A model generated the notes under the pieces. That model did no database searches, had not been told where the DNA came from, and saw nothing but the letters and a program-made list of their open reading frames with translations. The position numbers were made by a program, and so were the translations under genes. Positions 55,406-63,061 of a stretch of 64,000 nt of DNA are shown piece by piece. How positions within the stretch are numbered: position 1 is the first letter of the stretch; each line of letters starts with the position of its first letter. Source of the stretch: Aequorivita sp. (lineage in GTDB: Bacteria > Bacteroidota > Bacteroidia > Flavobacteriales > Flavobacteriaceae); contig JAUYGY010000024.1 of NCBI GenBank assembly GCA_030690315.1, forward strand, positions 22,241 through 86,240, written 5' to 3'.

Positions 55406-55419
55406 TCTACAAACGTAGA
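55406..55419. promoter_or_regulatory. BlaI-type operator 1
   Basis: TCTACAAACGTAGA, a dyad with the TACA...TGTA-like form used by BlaI/MecI regulators, overlapping the -7 box of the blaI promoter. Confidence 0.75.
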
Positions 55420-55441
55420 ATAAATATTTTAGTTCTACAAA
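55410..55441 (-). promoter_or_regulatory. blaI-blaR1 promoter embedded in the operators
   Basis: On the minus strand TTTG (55441-55438), a 20-bp spacer and TACGTTTG (55417-55410), exact consensus. Each box lies inside one of the two operators; the ATG is 27 bp downstream. Confidence 0.75.
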
Positions 55442-55447
55442 TGTAGA
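55434..55447. promoter_or_regulatory. BlaI-type operator 2
   Basis: TCTACAAATGTAGA, a perfect 14-bp palindrome containing the classical TACAAATGTA core and covering the -33 box. Confidence 0.8.
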
Positions 55448-55453
55448 AGTGTT

Positions 55454-55488
55454 AAATTCCAAATAACAAAAAACAAATTCCAAATAAC
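55454..55488. repeat. 21-bp-period direct repeat
   Basis: AAATTCCAAATAAC occurs at 55454-55467 and 55475-55488, separated by AAAAAAC, in the spacer before phnA. Confidence 0.75.
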
Positions 55489-55499
55489 TCTGAATGGTT

Positions 55500-55507
55500 T
55501 ACCTTTG
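55500..55507 (+). promoter_or_regulatory. -7 box for phnA
   Basis: TACCTTTG, an exact TAnnTTTG, 14 bp before the ATG; the -33 box is not clear. Confidence 0.45.
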
Positions 55508-55521
55508 ACAAAATTTTTAAA

Positions 55522-56097
55522 ATGATTTCAGAAAAAGAATTACAACAGCGAAGCGATAGTAAATGTGAACTTTGCGGCAGCGAAGAAAATCTTAGTGTTT
55601 TTGAAGTGCCAAATTCCCCAACAGATGTAGCGGAAACAAGTGTTTTGGTTTGTAACACTTGTAAAGAACAAATTGAGGACCCAGAGAAAGTAGTTCCAAA
55701 CCATTGGCGATGCCTTAATGATAGTATGTGGAGCACAGTTCCCACCGTTCAAGTTATGGCGTGGCGCATGTTGAATAGATTGAAGGCGGAAGGGTGGCCG
55801 CAGGATTTGCTGGATATGATGTATTTGGATGAAGAAACTACAGCGTGGGCAAAAGCCGGACTGCCTGAAAATAATGCGAAAGCAATAATTCACCGTGATA
55901 GCAACGGCGTTATTTTGGAAGCAGGCGATTCCGTAGTTCTTATAAAAGATTTAAAAGTAAAAGGCAGCAGTATGGTCGCAAAACAAGGCACCGCCGTGCG
56001 AAGAATTTCCCTCGATCACGAAAACGAAAAATACATTGAAGGCAAAGTAGATGGCCAGCAGATTGTGATTATTACTGACTTCGTGAAGAAAATATAA
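55522..56097 (+). CDS. PhnA-domain zinc-ribbon protein
   Basis: A 191-residue protein. The N-terminal zinc ribbon has CELCGSEENL and VCNTCKEQI pairs; the C-terminal about 70 residues are the PhnA domain (LEAGDSVVLIKDLKVKGSSM, VRRISLDHENEKYIEGKVDG, QIVIITDFVKK). Named from the phosphonate operon, PhnA proteins have no proven part in phosphonate use, and there are no phn genes here. It is divergent from blaI, sharing its upstream spacer. Confidence 0.87.
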   Translation: MISEKELQQRSDSKCELCGSEENLSVFEVPNSPTDVAETSVLVCNTCKEQIEDPEKVVPNHWRCLNDSMWSTVPTVQVMAWRMLNRLKAEGWPQDLLDMMYLDEETTAWAKAGLPENNAKAIIHRDSNGVILEAGDSVVLIKDLKVKGSSMVAKQGTAVRRISLDHENEKYIEGKVDGQQIVIITDFVKKI

Positions 56098-56098
56098 T

Positions 56099-56350
56099 CT
56101 AATAAATGTCTTTTCTATGGCCTAAGGCTATAACATCCACTACTAATTGCGAATCAAAAATTTCATAAATAATTCTGTAGTCTGAAACCCTAATTCTATA
56201 GGCTTCACGACCTGTTAATTTTATATATCCGAAAGGCCTCGGATTTTCACTGAGCTGAAGTATAGCATTTTTGATGGAAGAATAATGTGGCTCCTGAATT
56301 TTTTGCAGTGATTTTAAAGCGCTTTTCTTTATGGTAACCTTATAAACCAT
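56099..56350 (-). CDS. RelE/ParE-family toxin
   Basis: An 83-residue protein of the RelE/ParE fold: KVTIKKSALKSLQKIQEPHY, a middle PRPFGYIKLTG, and the YRIRVSDYRIIYEI ... VIALGHRKDIY C-terminus typical of active RelE-type mRNA interferases. It lies 11 bp downstream of a small antitoxin gene on the same strand. Likely cleaves mRNA at the ribosome when the antitoxin is lost. Target not testable from sequence. Confidence 0.88.
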   Translation of the reverse strand: MVYKVTIKKSALKSLQKIQEPHYSSIKNAILQLSENPRPFGYIKLTGREAYRIRVSDYRIIYEIFDSQLVVDVIALGHRKDIY

Positions 56351-56361
56351 TCACATTTCCA

Positions 56362-56553
56362 TTAACGCTTACTTTCAATAAATTTAAACGCCTCTTCAGC
56401 AACCAACGACTCTTCCGGATTTTTTTTAGAATGGTCGTAAAGTTTTATATCTTCAATCATTTCTAGTTTATCAAGCATTTCTTGATATTCTTTTATAGAA
56501 AGTATCACGGCAATTTTTTTTCCTTTTTTATCTGTAATATATTGGGTTTCCAT
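56362..56553 (-). CDS. Antitoxin of the RelE-type pair (Phd/RelB-like)
   Basis: A 63-residue acidic and lysine-rich protein starting METQYITDKKGKKIAVILSI, followed by KEYQEMLDKLEMIEDIKLYD and a helical C-terminus that should wrap the toxin. Size, position before the toxin and the short gap mark it as the antitoxin. A 14-bp palindrome 21 bp upstream is a candidate autoregulatory operator. Confidence 0.85.
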   Translation of the reverse strand: METQYITDKKGKKIAVILSIKEYQEMLDKLEMIEDIKLYDHSKKNPEESLVAEEAFKFIESKR

Positions 56554-56573
56554 AATTCTGAATTTTAATGGTA

Positions 56574-56587
56574 ATCTTTATAAAGAT
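56574..56587. promoter_or_regulatory. Candidate toxin-antitoxin operator
   Basis: ATCTTTATAAAGAT, a perfect 14-bp palindrome just before the antitoxin gene, overlapping TATCTTTA, a one-mismatch -7 box on the minus strand. Confidence 0.5.
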
Positions 56588-56653
56588 AAAATTTTAGATT
56601 TGATGAAAAACTACAAAATTATAGAAATCTTGTAGGTCCTATCAAAAGCTTTA

Positions 56654-58042
56654 TTACTTACTCATCTCGGTAAAAAAATGATAAAACTGCGGAATGGTTT
56701 CAATTCCTTTTAAATAATTCCAAATACCAAAATGCTCGTTGGGCGAGTGGATGGCATCGCTGTCTAAACCAAAGCCCATCAAAATGGTTTTGCTTTTCAG
56801 TTCTTTTTCAAACAACGCCACAATCGGAATACTTCCGCCACTTCGTTGTGGAATTGGCATCTTCCCAAACGTTTCTTCATAAGCTTTTTCAGCAGCTTTA
56901 TAGCCCAAACTATCAATTGGAGTAACATAAGCCTGTCCGCCGTGGTGCGGTGTCACTTTCACGCGAACACCTTTGGGAGCAATGCTTTCAAAATGATTTT
57001 TGAAAAGTTCAGTGATTTTTTTCCAATCCTGGTTTGGCACCAAACGCATACTTATTTTTGCAAATGCTTTTCCGGCAATTACCGTTTTTGCACCTTCGCC
57101 AATGTAGCCGCCCCAAATTCCGTTTACATCTAAAGTTGGCCGAATGGAATTTCGCTCATTTGTGGAATATCCTTTTTCGCCATAAACTGCGTCAATGTCC
57201 AAAGCCTTTTCATAATCTTTTAAGTTGAAAGGCGCTTCCGCCATTTTTTCGCGCTCCTTTTTTGAAAGTTTTTCAACCTCGTCATAAAACCCAGGTATGG
57301 TAATGTGGTTGTTTTTATCGTGAAGCGAAGCAATCATTTTTGCTAGCACGTTTATTGGGTTTGCTACAGCGCCGCCATACAATCCACTGTGCAGATCGCG
57401 GTTTGGCCCAGTAACTTCCACTTCCACATAACTTAGGCCGCGAAGCCCCGTGGTTATTGAAGGTGTGTCATTCGCTATCATTCCCGTATCGCTTATCAAA
57501 ATAACATCGTTGGCCAATTTTTTCTTGTTTTTCGCAACAAATCCAGCCAAGTTTTTACTGCCAACTTCTTCTTCGCCTTCAATCATAAATTTCACGTTGC
57601 AGGGCAATTGGTCAGTTTTGGTCATATATTCCAAAGCCTTTACGTGCATATACATTTGGCCTTTGTCGTCACAACTTCCGCGAGCAAAAATGGCACCTTC
57701 GGGGTGGAGTTTTGTCTTTTTTATAACAGGTTCAAAAGGCGGACTTTCCCATAAATCCAAAGGATCGGGGGGCTGCACGTCATAATGGCCGTAAACTAAA
57801 ATTGTGGGCAGTTTTTTGTCAATCATTTTTTCGCCATAAACAATTGGGTAGCCGGGCGTTTCACAGATTTCTACCGTATCGCAGCCCGCTTTTTCAAGCT
57901 GTTTTTTCACAGCTTCGGCAGTTTTTAGCATGTCTTTTTTATAGGCTGAATCGGCGCTGATTGAAGGTATTTTCAGCAGTTCTATCAATTCATCCAAAAA
58001 TCGGTTTTTGTTTTTTTCAATGTAAGATTTTGCGCTTTTCAT
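56654..58042 (-). CDS. M20-family dipeptidase
   Basis: A 462-residue di-zinc peptidase of the M20 family (dipeptidase/CNDP-like). Metal motifs: VYGHYDVQPPDPLDLW, SCDDKGQMYMH, EGEEEVGSKN, ISDTGMI and a late His in DAIHSPNEHFG. The dimerisation lid is at about 190-330. It splits dipeptides in the cytoplasm. It ends 100 bp past the antitoxin gene and shows no operon partner. Confidence 0.92.
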   Translation of the reverse strand: MKSAKSYIEKNKNRFLDELIELLKIPSISADSAYKKDMLKTAEAVKKQLEKAGCDTVEICETPGYPIVYGEKMIDKKLPTILVYGHYDVQPPDPLDLWESPPFEPVIKKTKLHPEGAIFARGSCDDKGQMYMHVKALEYMTKTDQLPCNVKFMIEGEEEVGSKNLAGFVAKNKKKLANDVILISDTGMIANDTPSITTGLRGLSYVEVEVTGPNRDLHSGLYGGAVANPINVLAKMIASLHDKNNHITIPGFYDEVEKLSKKEREKMAEAPFNLKDYEKALDIDAVYGEKGYSTNERNSIRPTLDVNGIWGGYIGEGAKTVIAGKAFAKISMRLVPNQDWKKITELFKNHFESIAPKGVRVKVTPHHGGQAYVTPIDSLGYKAAEKAYEETFGKMPIPQRSGGSIPIVALFEKELKSKTILMGFGLDSDAIHSPNEHFGIWNYLKGIETIPQFYHFFTEMSK

Positions 58043-58113
58043 TCGTATATTTTATTTTTTCTAAAAGTACTAAAAATGCCGTAATTTGTCGGGTGAACAA
58101 ACGCTTTCATTTT

Positions 58114-58806
58114 ATGATAACCGCCTTTTTAAAATTGCCTTTTCACTTTTCTGAAGAAAAATTGCTGGCCGATTTGGAGATTTGTAAAAGCTATAATTTC
58201 ACTTCCCACTTCAATAAAAATGATTATTCCGGCGAATGGACGTCAATCGCATTGCGTTCTCAAAATGGTGAAGTAGATAATATTTTTTCGCTTCCGCAAG
58301 GGGAAGAAAAATATAAAGACACACAACTGCTTCAAGAATGTCATTATTTTAGAGAGATTGTTGATTCTTTTGAATGTGAAAAAGAATCAATCCGACTTTT
58401 AAACTTAAAACCGGGGAGCCTTATTAAAGAACATACAGACTACAATTTGGGCTATGAAGACGGAATTTTCAGAATTCATATTCCAATTACTACCAATGAA
58501 AAAGTGCACTTTTTTATCAATTCCAAAGAAATTAAAATGCTCCCATCTGAATGCTGGTACGGTAATTTCAACTTGCCGCACAGCGTTCGAAATGATGGAG
58601 AAATCGAGAGAATCCATTTGGTGATGGACTGTTTGCGCAATGATTGGTCTAATAATTTATTTGCAGAAAATGGATATAATTTTGATAGTGAAAATACACA
58701 ACCTGAATATTCCCGTGATACAAAACTGCAAATAATTGAACAATTGAAATTGATGAATACGGAAACCGCTAGGGAAATGGTTTCACAATTAAATAAAGAA
58801 TTGTAA
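58114..58806 (+). CDS. Aspartyl/asparaginyl beta-hydroxylase-like Fe(II)/2-oxoglutarate dioxygenase
   Basis: The start is ATG 58114 (MITAFLKLPFHFSEEKLLAD); the frame is open further upstream but that part overlaps the M20 promoter region. The protein has 230 residues. The iron site is readable: His and Asp in IKEHTDYNLGY and the distal His in FNLPHSVRNDG, with RIHLVMD as the 2-oxoglutarate-binding strand. The protein hydroxylates a protein or small molecule, substrate unknown. Its stop overlaps the next start by one base (TAATG), so the two are coupled. Confidence 0.82.
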   Translation: MITAFLKLPFHFSEEKLLADLEICKSYNFTSHFNKNDYSGEWTSIALRSQNGEVDNIFSLPQGEEKYKDTQLLQECHYFREIVDSFECEKESIRLLNLKPGSLIKEHTDYNLGYEDGIFRIHIPITTNEKVHFFINSKEIKMLPSECWYGNFNLPHSVRNDGEIERIHLVMDCLRNDWSNNLFAENGYNFDSENTQPEYSRDTKLQIIEQLKLMNTETAREMVSQLNKEL

Positions 58807-59300
58807 TGAAGCATGGAAAAGAACGCGACTTGGTTTTAAAGCAGATTTTTCAGTTTTTTGATGAAATCTCCATTCACTATTATTTCACCAAAATTGAAAC
58901 AGAAACCTTTTTGCCGGGCATTCAAATTAAAAATGGAAGCTTGCAAATTGATATGGAAAAACTGAAATATCCGGGCGATTTGCTGCACGAAGCAGGACAT
59001 ATTGCGGTGTCATCTTCTGCGGAACGTGAAAGCCTTAATGATAATGTTGTTGAAAATAATAGCGAAAAAGCCGGGGAGGAAATGGCGGTTTTGCTTTGGT
59101 CTTTCGCAGCTGCGAGAAAAATTGGTTTGCCCTCAGAAATTGTTTTTCACGAAGATGGTTATAAAGGCGAGGCGAAATGGTTGACAGAACAATTTGAAAG
59201 TGAAAAATACATCGGACTTCCGTTGTTGCAGTGGATGAACCTGACTGACTTTGAAGGTGAAAATGCATTCCCACAGATGAAGACTTGGCTTCGCGAATAA
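58806..59300 (+). CDS. Uncharacterised protein with HEAGH zinc-protease-like motif
   Basis: A 164-residue protein with LLHEAGHIAVSS (about residues 60-71), an HExxH motif typical of zinc peptidases, and a possible third ligand in NSEKAGEEMAVLLWSFAAA. I recognise no named family. It is translationally coupled to the dioxygenase upstream, so they may act in one pathway. Activity is uncertain because HExxH alone is weak evidence. Confidence 0.7.
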   Translation: MKHGKERDLVLKQIFQFFDEISIHYYFTKIETETFLPGIQIKNGSLQIDMEKLKYPGDLLHEAGHIAVSSSAERESLNDNVVENNSEKAGEEMAVLLWSFAAARKIGLPSEIVFHEDGYKGEAKWLTEQFESEKYIGLPLLQWMNLTDFEGENAFPQMKTWLRE

Positions 59301-59351
59301 GGCTTCAAAAAAAATTATAAGATAAGTTAGTAATCATTTGGAAGTATTATT

Positions 59352-59359
59352 TATATTTG
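59352..59359 (+). promoter_or_regulatory. -7 box for tRNA-Leu
   Basis: TATATTTG, exact TAnnTTTG, 44 bp before the tRNA; the -33 box is weak (TTAG about 21 bp upstream). Confidence 0.45.
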
Positions 59360-59403
59360 CACTCCTTTTACAATATGTCCTAAGTGTTGTAAAGGATTTT
59401 GAT

Positions 59404-59485
59404 GCAGGCGTGGTGGAATTGGTAGACACGCTAGACTTAGGATCTAGTGCCGTGAGGTGTGAGAGTTCGAGTCTCTCCGCCTGTA
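59404..59485 (+). tRNA. tRNA-Leu (UAG)
   Basis: An 82-base class II tRNA: acceptor GCAGGCG with CGCCTGT (first pair G-T), D-arm GTGGTGGAATTGGTAGACACGC (split here: GTGGTGGAATTGG, TAGACACGC), anticodon loop ACTTAGGA with anticodon TAG, a long variable arm (TGCCGTGAGGTGTG), and T-arm GAGAGTTCGAGTCTCTC. CCA is not encoded. AT-rich accessory DNA begins after it. Confidence 0.95.
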
Positions 59486-59491
59486 CATTTT

Positions 59492-59531
59492 AAAAACCTA
59501 TTTAATTGTTATACAATTAGATAGGTTTTTT
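59492..59531 (+). terminator. Terminator after tRNA-Leu
   Basis: AAAAACCTAT / ATAGGTTTTT with inner AATTGT/ACAATT pairing, ending in a T-tract. Confidence 0.85.
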
Positions 59532-59705
59532 GCTTTTAAAACTTGTACTATTATTGTACTAAATTAAAAATTTAAAATTTTCTTCATAATTTATTATTTT
59601 GTTATAAGACATGCGTTCAAAATAAATACTTACCTTTAAAAATATTCTTTACAAACTTCTCCCCAATTTTAATCTTTACTTCTATTTTTAACAACATTCT
59701 GTTTT

Positions 59706-59728
59706 AAACCCACTAATTGGGTTTTTTT
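59706..59728 (+). terminator. Orphan terminator-like hairpin
   Basis: AAACCCA-CTAAT-TGGGTTT followed by more Ts, with no gene upstream on this strand before the tRNA-Leu terminator. Confidence 0.6.
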
Positions 59729-59779
59729 CAACACAATTAAGTCCAGAAGTATGAGATATTTTCAATAATAAATTAATAT

Positions 59780-59787
59780 TATCTTTG
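59780..59787 (+). promoter_or_regulatory. -7 box for the accessory gene pair
   Basis: TATCTTTG, exact TAnnTTTG, 45 bp before the ATG at 59833. A matching -33 box is not evident. Confidence 0.4.
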
Positions 59788-59832
59788 AGTAATTCGGGAC
59801 TCAATATTATTAACTAACCAAAAAAATTATTA

Positions 59833-60645
59833 ATGGATACATTTTACTTTGGAAGACTAAATTATAAAAGCGAATACAGTATATATGACTTATTAATGTA
59901 TGGAAATCGTTTTAGGATAAAAGACAAATCAACCCAATATGGTATATTTAATGTAGAAGTAATAGATGATAAGGATTTTGGCGTAATATTTACTGGTGAG
60001 CTCGTTAAATATCAAGACATTAAAGAAGAACCTGTTGTAAAGGAGGATAAATTAAGTACAGAATATATAAAAGATGTTATTCAGGGAAAAGCACGTTTTT
60101 TTTTAATGAACGAAACTCATTTAATAGCATATAATCCCTATGGAAAAATAATAAGTCAAAAGATGTTTTGTGAAGCTTTTTCCGGAGTTATTATAGGTGC
60201 TGACGATAGTTTTGAAGTGGATTCTATTATATATCCGATTAATATGGAGTATAAGTTTTTAGAATACTTAGAAAAAATGCAAACTTTGAATAAATTAACC
60301 CTGAGTCTTACTCCTTCAAATCCTGATAGTAGGGATCTGTGGAAGGAAATTGATGATGATTTAAATGAAATGAATGCGAAATCTTATAAAGAGGAAATTA
60401 TCGCGAATGACAATCAAAGTCTAAATTTAGATGAAGAAAGAATTAATAAAATTCACATGGCGGAAGATGGTTATGGAAGGGCAACAGGAGAAGGTAAGGA
60501 TGAAGATGGTAATGATGTTAAAATAAGTACTAATGAAGAAGAAACAATTATTAGAAAAAAAATAAAAAAAGACCTTACGGCTCGTGAGCAATTTTTTGGG
60601 TTGAAAAAAGTATTCCAAAGTGTTATTGATAGGATAAGAAATTAA
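59833..60645 (+). CDS. Uncharacterised soluble protein, partner of the membrane protein downstream
   Basis: A 270-residue protein. I do not recognise the family. It has no signal or membrane segment. The first 150 residues look like a mixed alpha/beta domain (FYFGRLNYKSEYSIYDLLMY; FNVEVIDDKDFGVIFTGEL), followed by an acidic, lysine-rich linker (about 170-245) and a basic tail (KKIKKDLTAREQFFGLKKVF). Its stop overlaps the next start (TAATG), so the two proteins are made together. Codon use is strongly AT-rich compared with genes left of the tRNA. A sensor-plus-membrane-effector pair is possible; this is inference. Confidence 0.6.
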   Translation: MDTFYFGRLNYKSEYSIYDLLMYGNRFRIKDKSTQYGIFNVEVIDDKDFGVIFTGELVKYQDIKEEPVVKEDKLSTEYIKDVIQGKARFFLMNETHLIAYNPYGKIISQKMFCEAFSGVIIGADDSFEVDSIIYPINMEYKFLEYLEKMQTLNKLTLSLTPSNPDSRDLWKEIDDDLNEMNAKSYKEEIIANDNQSLNLDEERINKIHMAEDGYGRATGEGKDEDGNDVKISTNEEETIIRKKIKKDLTAREQFFGLKKVFQSVIDRIRN

Positions 60646-61166
60646 TGAAACTGATAAAAAAATATATATTAGCGTTTGATACAACCTTGGCTGTTCTATT
60701 CACTTTGCTGGCTCTTATTTTTATGCCTTTAAAAATTTCAGCTATTCTAATAAAGGATATTTTAGGAATGGGTATAGGAGTTCTTTCAGTAATTTTTTCT
60801 ATATTTTTTGCAGCTTTAGCCTTTATTATAAGCGCAAGCGATGATGATTTTGTTGAATTTTTAGAAAGAAAAGGTTTATTTACTCGATTGATAGATAACT
60901 TTAATTGGACAGTTGGAAGTTTGTTTATAGCATTGATTTACTCAATAATACTTTATTCTTTATGTGCATTTGAATTAAACAATAAAAGTAATTTTGAAAT
61001 AAGTGAGTATTTGGTTGCTGTGTTTGTCTTTTTGTTTTTTTATAGTTTAATAGCTACAATATTGTCAACTAATGATGCAATACGATATTCTAAAACGAGG
61101 ATAAAGTTTGTGCAAATAATGAGAAAGAAAAAAGACGAAGCAAATGAAGAAGATGTGAAAGAATGA
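60645..61166 (+). CDS. Four-helix membrane protein coupled to the preceding gene
   Basis: A 173-residue protein with four predicted transmembrane helices (about 12-31, 37-62, 88-112, 122-142). Between helices 2 and 3 lies an amphipathic loop with acidic residues (SASDDDFVEFLERKGLFTRL); the C-terminal tail is charged and lies in the cytoplasm by the positive-inside rule (KTRIKFVQIMRKKKDEANEE). No family recognised. The start overlaps the previous stop by one base. Small membrane proteins paired with a soluble partner are common effectors in phage-defence modules; here that is only a hypothesis. Confidence 0.65.
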   Translation: MKLIKKYILAFDTTLAVLFTLLALIFMPLKISAILIKDILGMGIGVLSVIFSIFFAALAFIISASDDDFVEFLERKGLFTRLIDNFNWTVGSLFIALIYSIILYSLCAFELNNKSNFEISEYLVAVFVFLFFYSLIATILSTNDAIRYSKTRIKFVQIMRKKKDEANEEDVKE

Positions 61167-61197
61167 AAATAAATGGTGAAACTATAAATGAAAAACA

Positions 61198-61401
61198 ATG
61201 GCTAAAATATCAAACCAGGATTTTTATCGGTTTTTACGTGATCTAAAACAACCTGTTTACTGGGATTTAGGAGAAGGGTAAACCCCAGTTAGTAAAGTTA
61301 TGATTAAAGAAAACGGTCAAATGGTTGAAGTAGGTTCTATTGTTCATAATACTTGGTCTGCGCCGTATTCTCCAAACGAATATTATAAGCTAATACCATA
61401 A
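61198..61401 (+). pseudogene. Small gene split by an in-frame stop
   Basis: An ATG frame reads MAKISNQDFYRFLRDLKQPV then YWDLGEG, a TAA stop at 61279-61281, and continues open as TPVSKVMIKENGQMVEVGSI then VHNTWSAPYSPNEYYKLIP to a second stop. The two halves together make a plausible 67-residue protein, so this looks like one gene broken by a point mutation. A competing 27-codon frame begins at 61163, overlapping the end of the membrane-protein gene (ATGA). No family recognised. Confidence 0.5.
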
Positions 61402-61496
61402 AATAATTTTCAATGTTTTTATTTCCTTAATGGTTAAAGAAAGAAAAGCAATCACTTTTCAATTACAAATTCATAAATATAAAACCAAATAATTAT

Positions 61497-62300
61497 ATGT
61501 TTCCAAAAGAATTTTTAGAAGATTATTCGTTGTTTAGGAAACTAAAACTGGATAGTGATCTATCGGAAAGAGTTGATTATTGGTATAAAGTTCCAATAAA
61601 TATGAATTGTTCTTTATGTGAATCCAATCAAACGTTTAATATGACAAATGCTTTTCAAGATGATGGCTTTGAAGAGTGGGTTTTAGAAGCACCCGATAGA
61701 GTTTTTCATTTAAAATATATTTGTCAATCTTGTAAAACATTTGACCGTAGATTTTTTATTTATGTTAATAAAGAAATGGATACATGTTATAAAGTAGGGC
61801 AATACCCAGAATGGGAAATTAAAATGGATAAAAATCTTGAAGAAATTCTTGGCAAACATTCCAAAACATTTAGGAAAGGGCTTGTTTGTGAGGCTCAAGG
61901 CTATGGAATTGGAGCATTTTCTTATTATAGAAGAATTACCGAAGAAATTATAGATGAATTGCTCGATTCAATTGTTGATTTAATTGATGAAAAGGATAAA
62001 GAAGAATATATGTCAGCATTGCAGCAGACAAAACAGACTCGAGTAACGCAGGACAAAATTAATATAGTAAAAGATTTATTACCATTAATACTTAGACCTA
62101 ATGGTGTTAATCCTTTAGGTGTTTTACATTCTGAATTAAGTGAGGGTTTGCACGCAGAAACTGATGAAGCCTGTCTTGAAGTTGCGAATCATATAAAAAG
62201 TATTTTGACTTTTCTTATAAATCAAATTATAAAGACTAAAGAGCAAAACAGGGAGTTTAGTGAAAGCATGAAGTCTTTATTAAATAAGAAGTCAAAATAA
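61497..62300 (+). CDS. Uncharacterised protein with zinc ribbon and DUF4145-like tail
   Basis: A 267-residue protein. Cys38/Cys41 and Cys76/Cys79 (CSLC, CQSC) form a probable zinc ribbon. The C-terminal helical half (EILGKHSKTFRKGLVCEAQG; HSELSEGLHAETDEACLEVA) resembles the helical tail of DUF4145-type proteins, which are frequent near restriction and defence genes. I regard the resemblance as moderate. It sits alone in AT-rich accessory DNA. Confidence 0.55.
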   Translation: MFPKEFLEDYSLFRKLKLDSDLSERVDYWYKVPINMNCSLCESNQTFNMTNAFQDDGFEEWVLEAPDRVFHLKYICQSCKTFDRRFFIYVNKEMDTCYKVGQYPEWEIKMDKNLEEILGKHSKTFRKGLVCEAQGYGIGAFSYYRRITEEIIDELLDSIVDLIDEKDKEEYMSALQQTKQTRVTQDKINIVKDLLPLILRPNGVNPLGVLHSELSEGLHAETDEACLEVANHIKSILTFLINQIIKTKEQNREFSESMKSLLNKKSK

Positions 62301-62339
62301 TTATATTAAAAATGTTTTTTAGTCGAAACAAGTAACTTA

Positions 62340-63002
62340 ATGAATTCAATCAGTAGATTTTTCTCTTCAATTAATAATATTTCAACACATGAGTTTGATA
62401 ATAATGATTTCAGAAATGTATATAAATCTGCATCCGAATTATTAATTGACGCTTCTAAAAACGCCAAAATAAAAGACAATTTTAAATCATATTATTTTGA
62501 GCCGACTGCCACAATTATTAGCTTTATTGAATCAGAAAAAACTAAATCTAAATACAATCTTCTGTATGACATTTATACAGGCGAGATTGTTTTTTATTCA
62601 TCAATTGAGAATTGGGAAAACCTAAAAAATATTGATGATAAATTTTGGGCGGATTTAATAAATATCTGCCAAAATTGTGAAATTAAATTTTCTGCTGGCA
62701 GTAAGCCATTTTATGACAAAGAAATAACTCCAGAATTTAATGCCAATTTCAAAAGCATAATTTTCAATATGATGAGCGTTTATGTTACAGCAATGCTTGA
62801 AACAAAGAGTGAGAGAGAAAATTTTAACTTTGGACAATTAGAAATTATTTGGACGACTGAAACAACTTGTATTGCAGATATCATTACGGAGTTAAACGAC
62901 TCATTTAAAATTTTCTACCGCTTAAATTATCTTTTGTGGAAAGCAGAAGATATAAGGCGACAGAATAGAAATAGTAGAAAAAACAAAAGGTTAATAAGAT
63001 AG
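62340..63002 (+). CDS. Uncharacterised protein
   Basis: A 220-residue protein, no signal or membrane segment, with a basic C-terminal tail (RRQNRNSRKNKRLIR). The sequence is Asn/Lys/Ile-rich, as expected of AT-rich accessory DNA (MNSISRFFSSINNISTHEFD). I recognise no family. It follows the zinc-ribbon gene by 39 bp and might be co-transcribed with it. Confidence 0.5.
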   Translation: MNSISRFFSSINNISTHEFDNNDFRNVYKSASELLIDASKNAKIKDNFKSYYFEPTATIISFIESEKTKSKYNLLYDIYTGEIVFYSSIENWENLKNIDDKFWADLINICQNCEIKFSAGSKPFYDKEITPEFNANFKSIIFNMMSVYVTAMLETKSERENFNFGQLEIIWTTETTCIADIITELNDSFKIFYRLNYLLWKAEDIRRQNRNSRKNKRLIR

Positions 63003-63061
63003 ATGGATATACAATTGCTTGCTAAATGTCGTGCGTTCTGTCGTCCGTTCGTATACTTAAC

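Larger units (their letters stand above)
59532..59832. other. Gene-free AT-rich stretch after tRNA-Leu
   Basis: No ORF is visible. It contains a terminator with no gene in front of it (59706-59728) and a TATCTTTG box (59780-59787) for the next gene. This could be a small RNA region or decayed mobile DNA. Confidence 0.4.

Noticed and set aside
55522..56097. Phosphonate metabolism role for the PhnA protein
   Set aside because: No phn genes occur here and PhnA-domain proteins are not proven to act on phosphonates.
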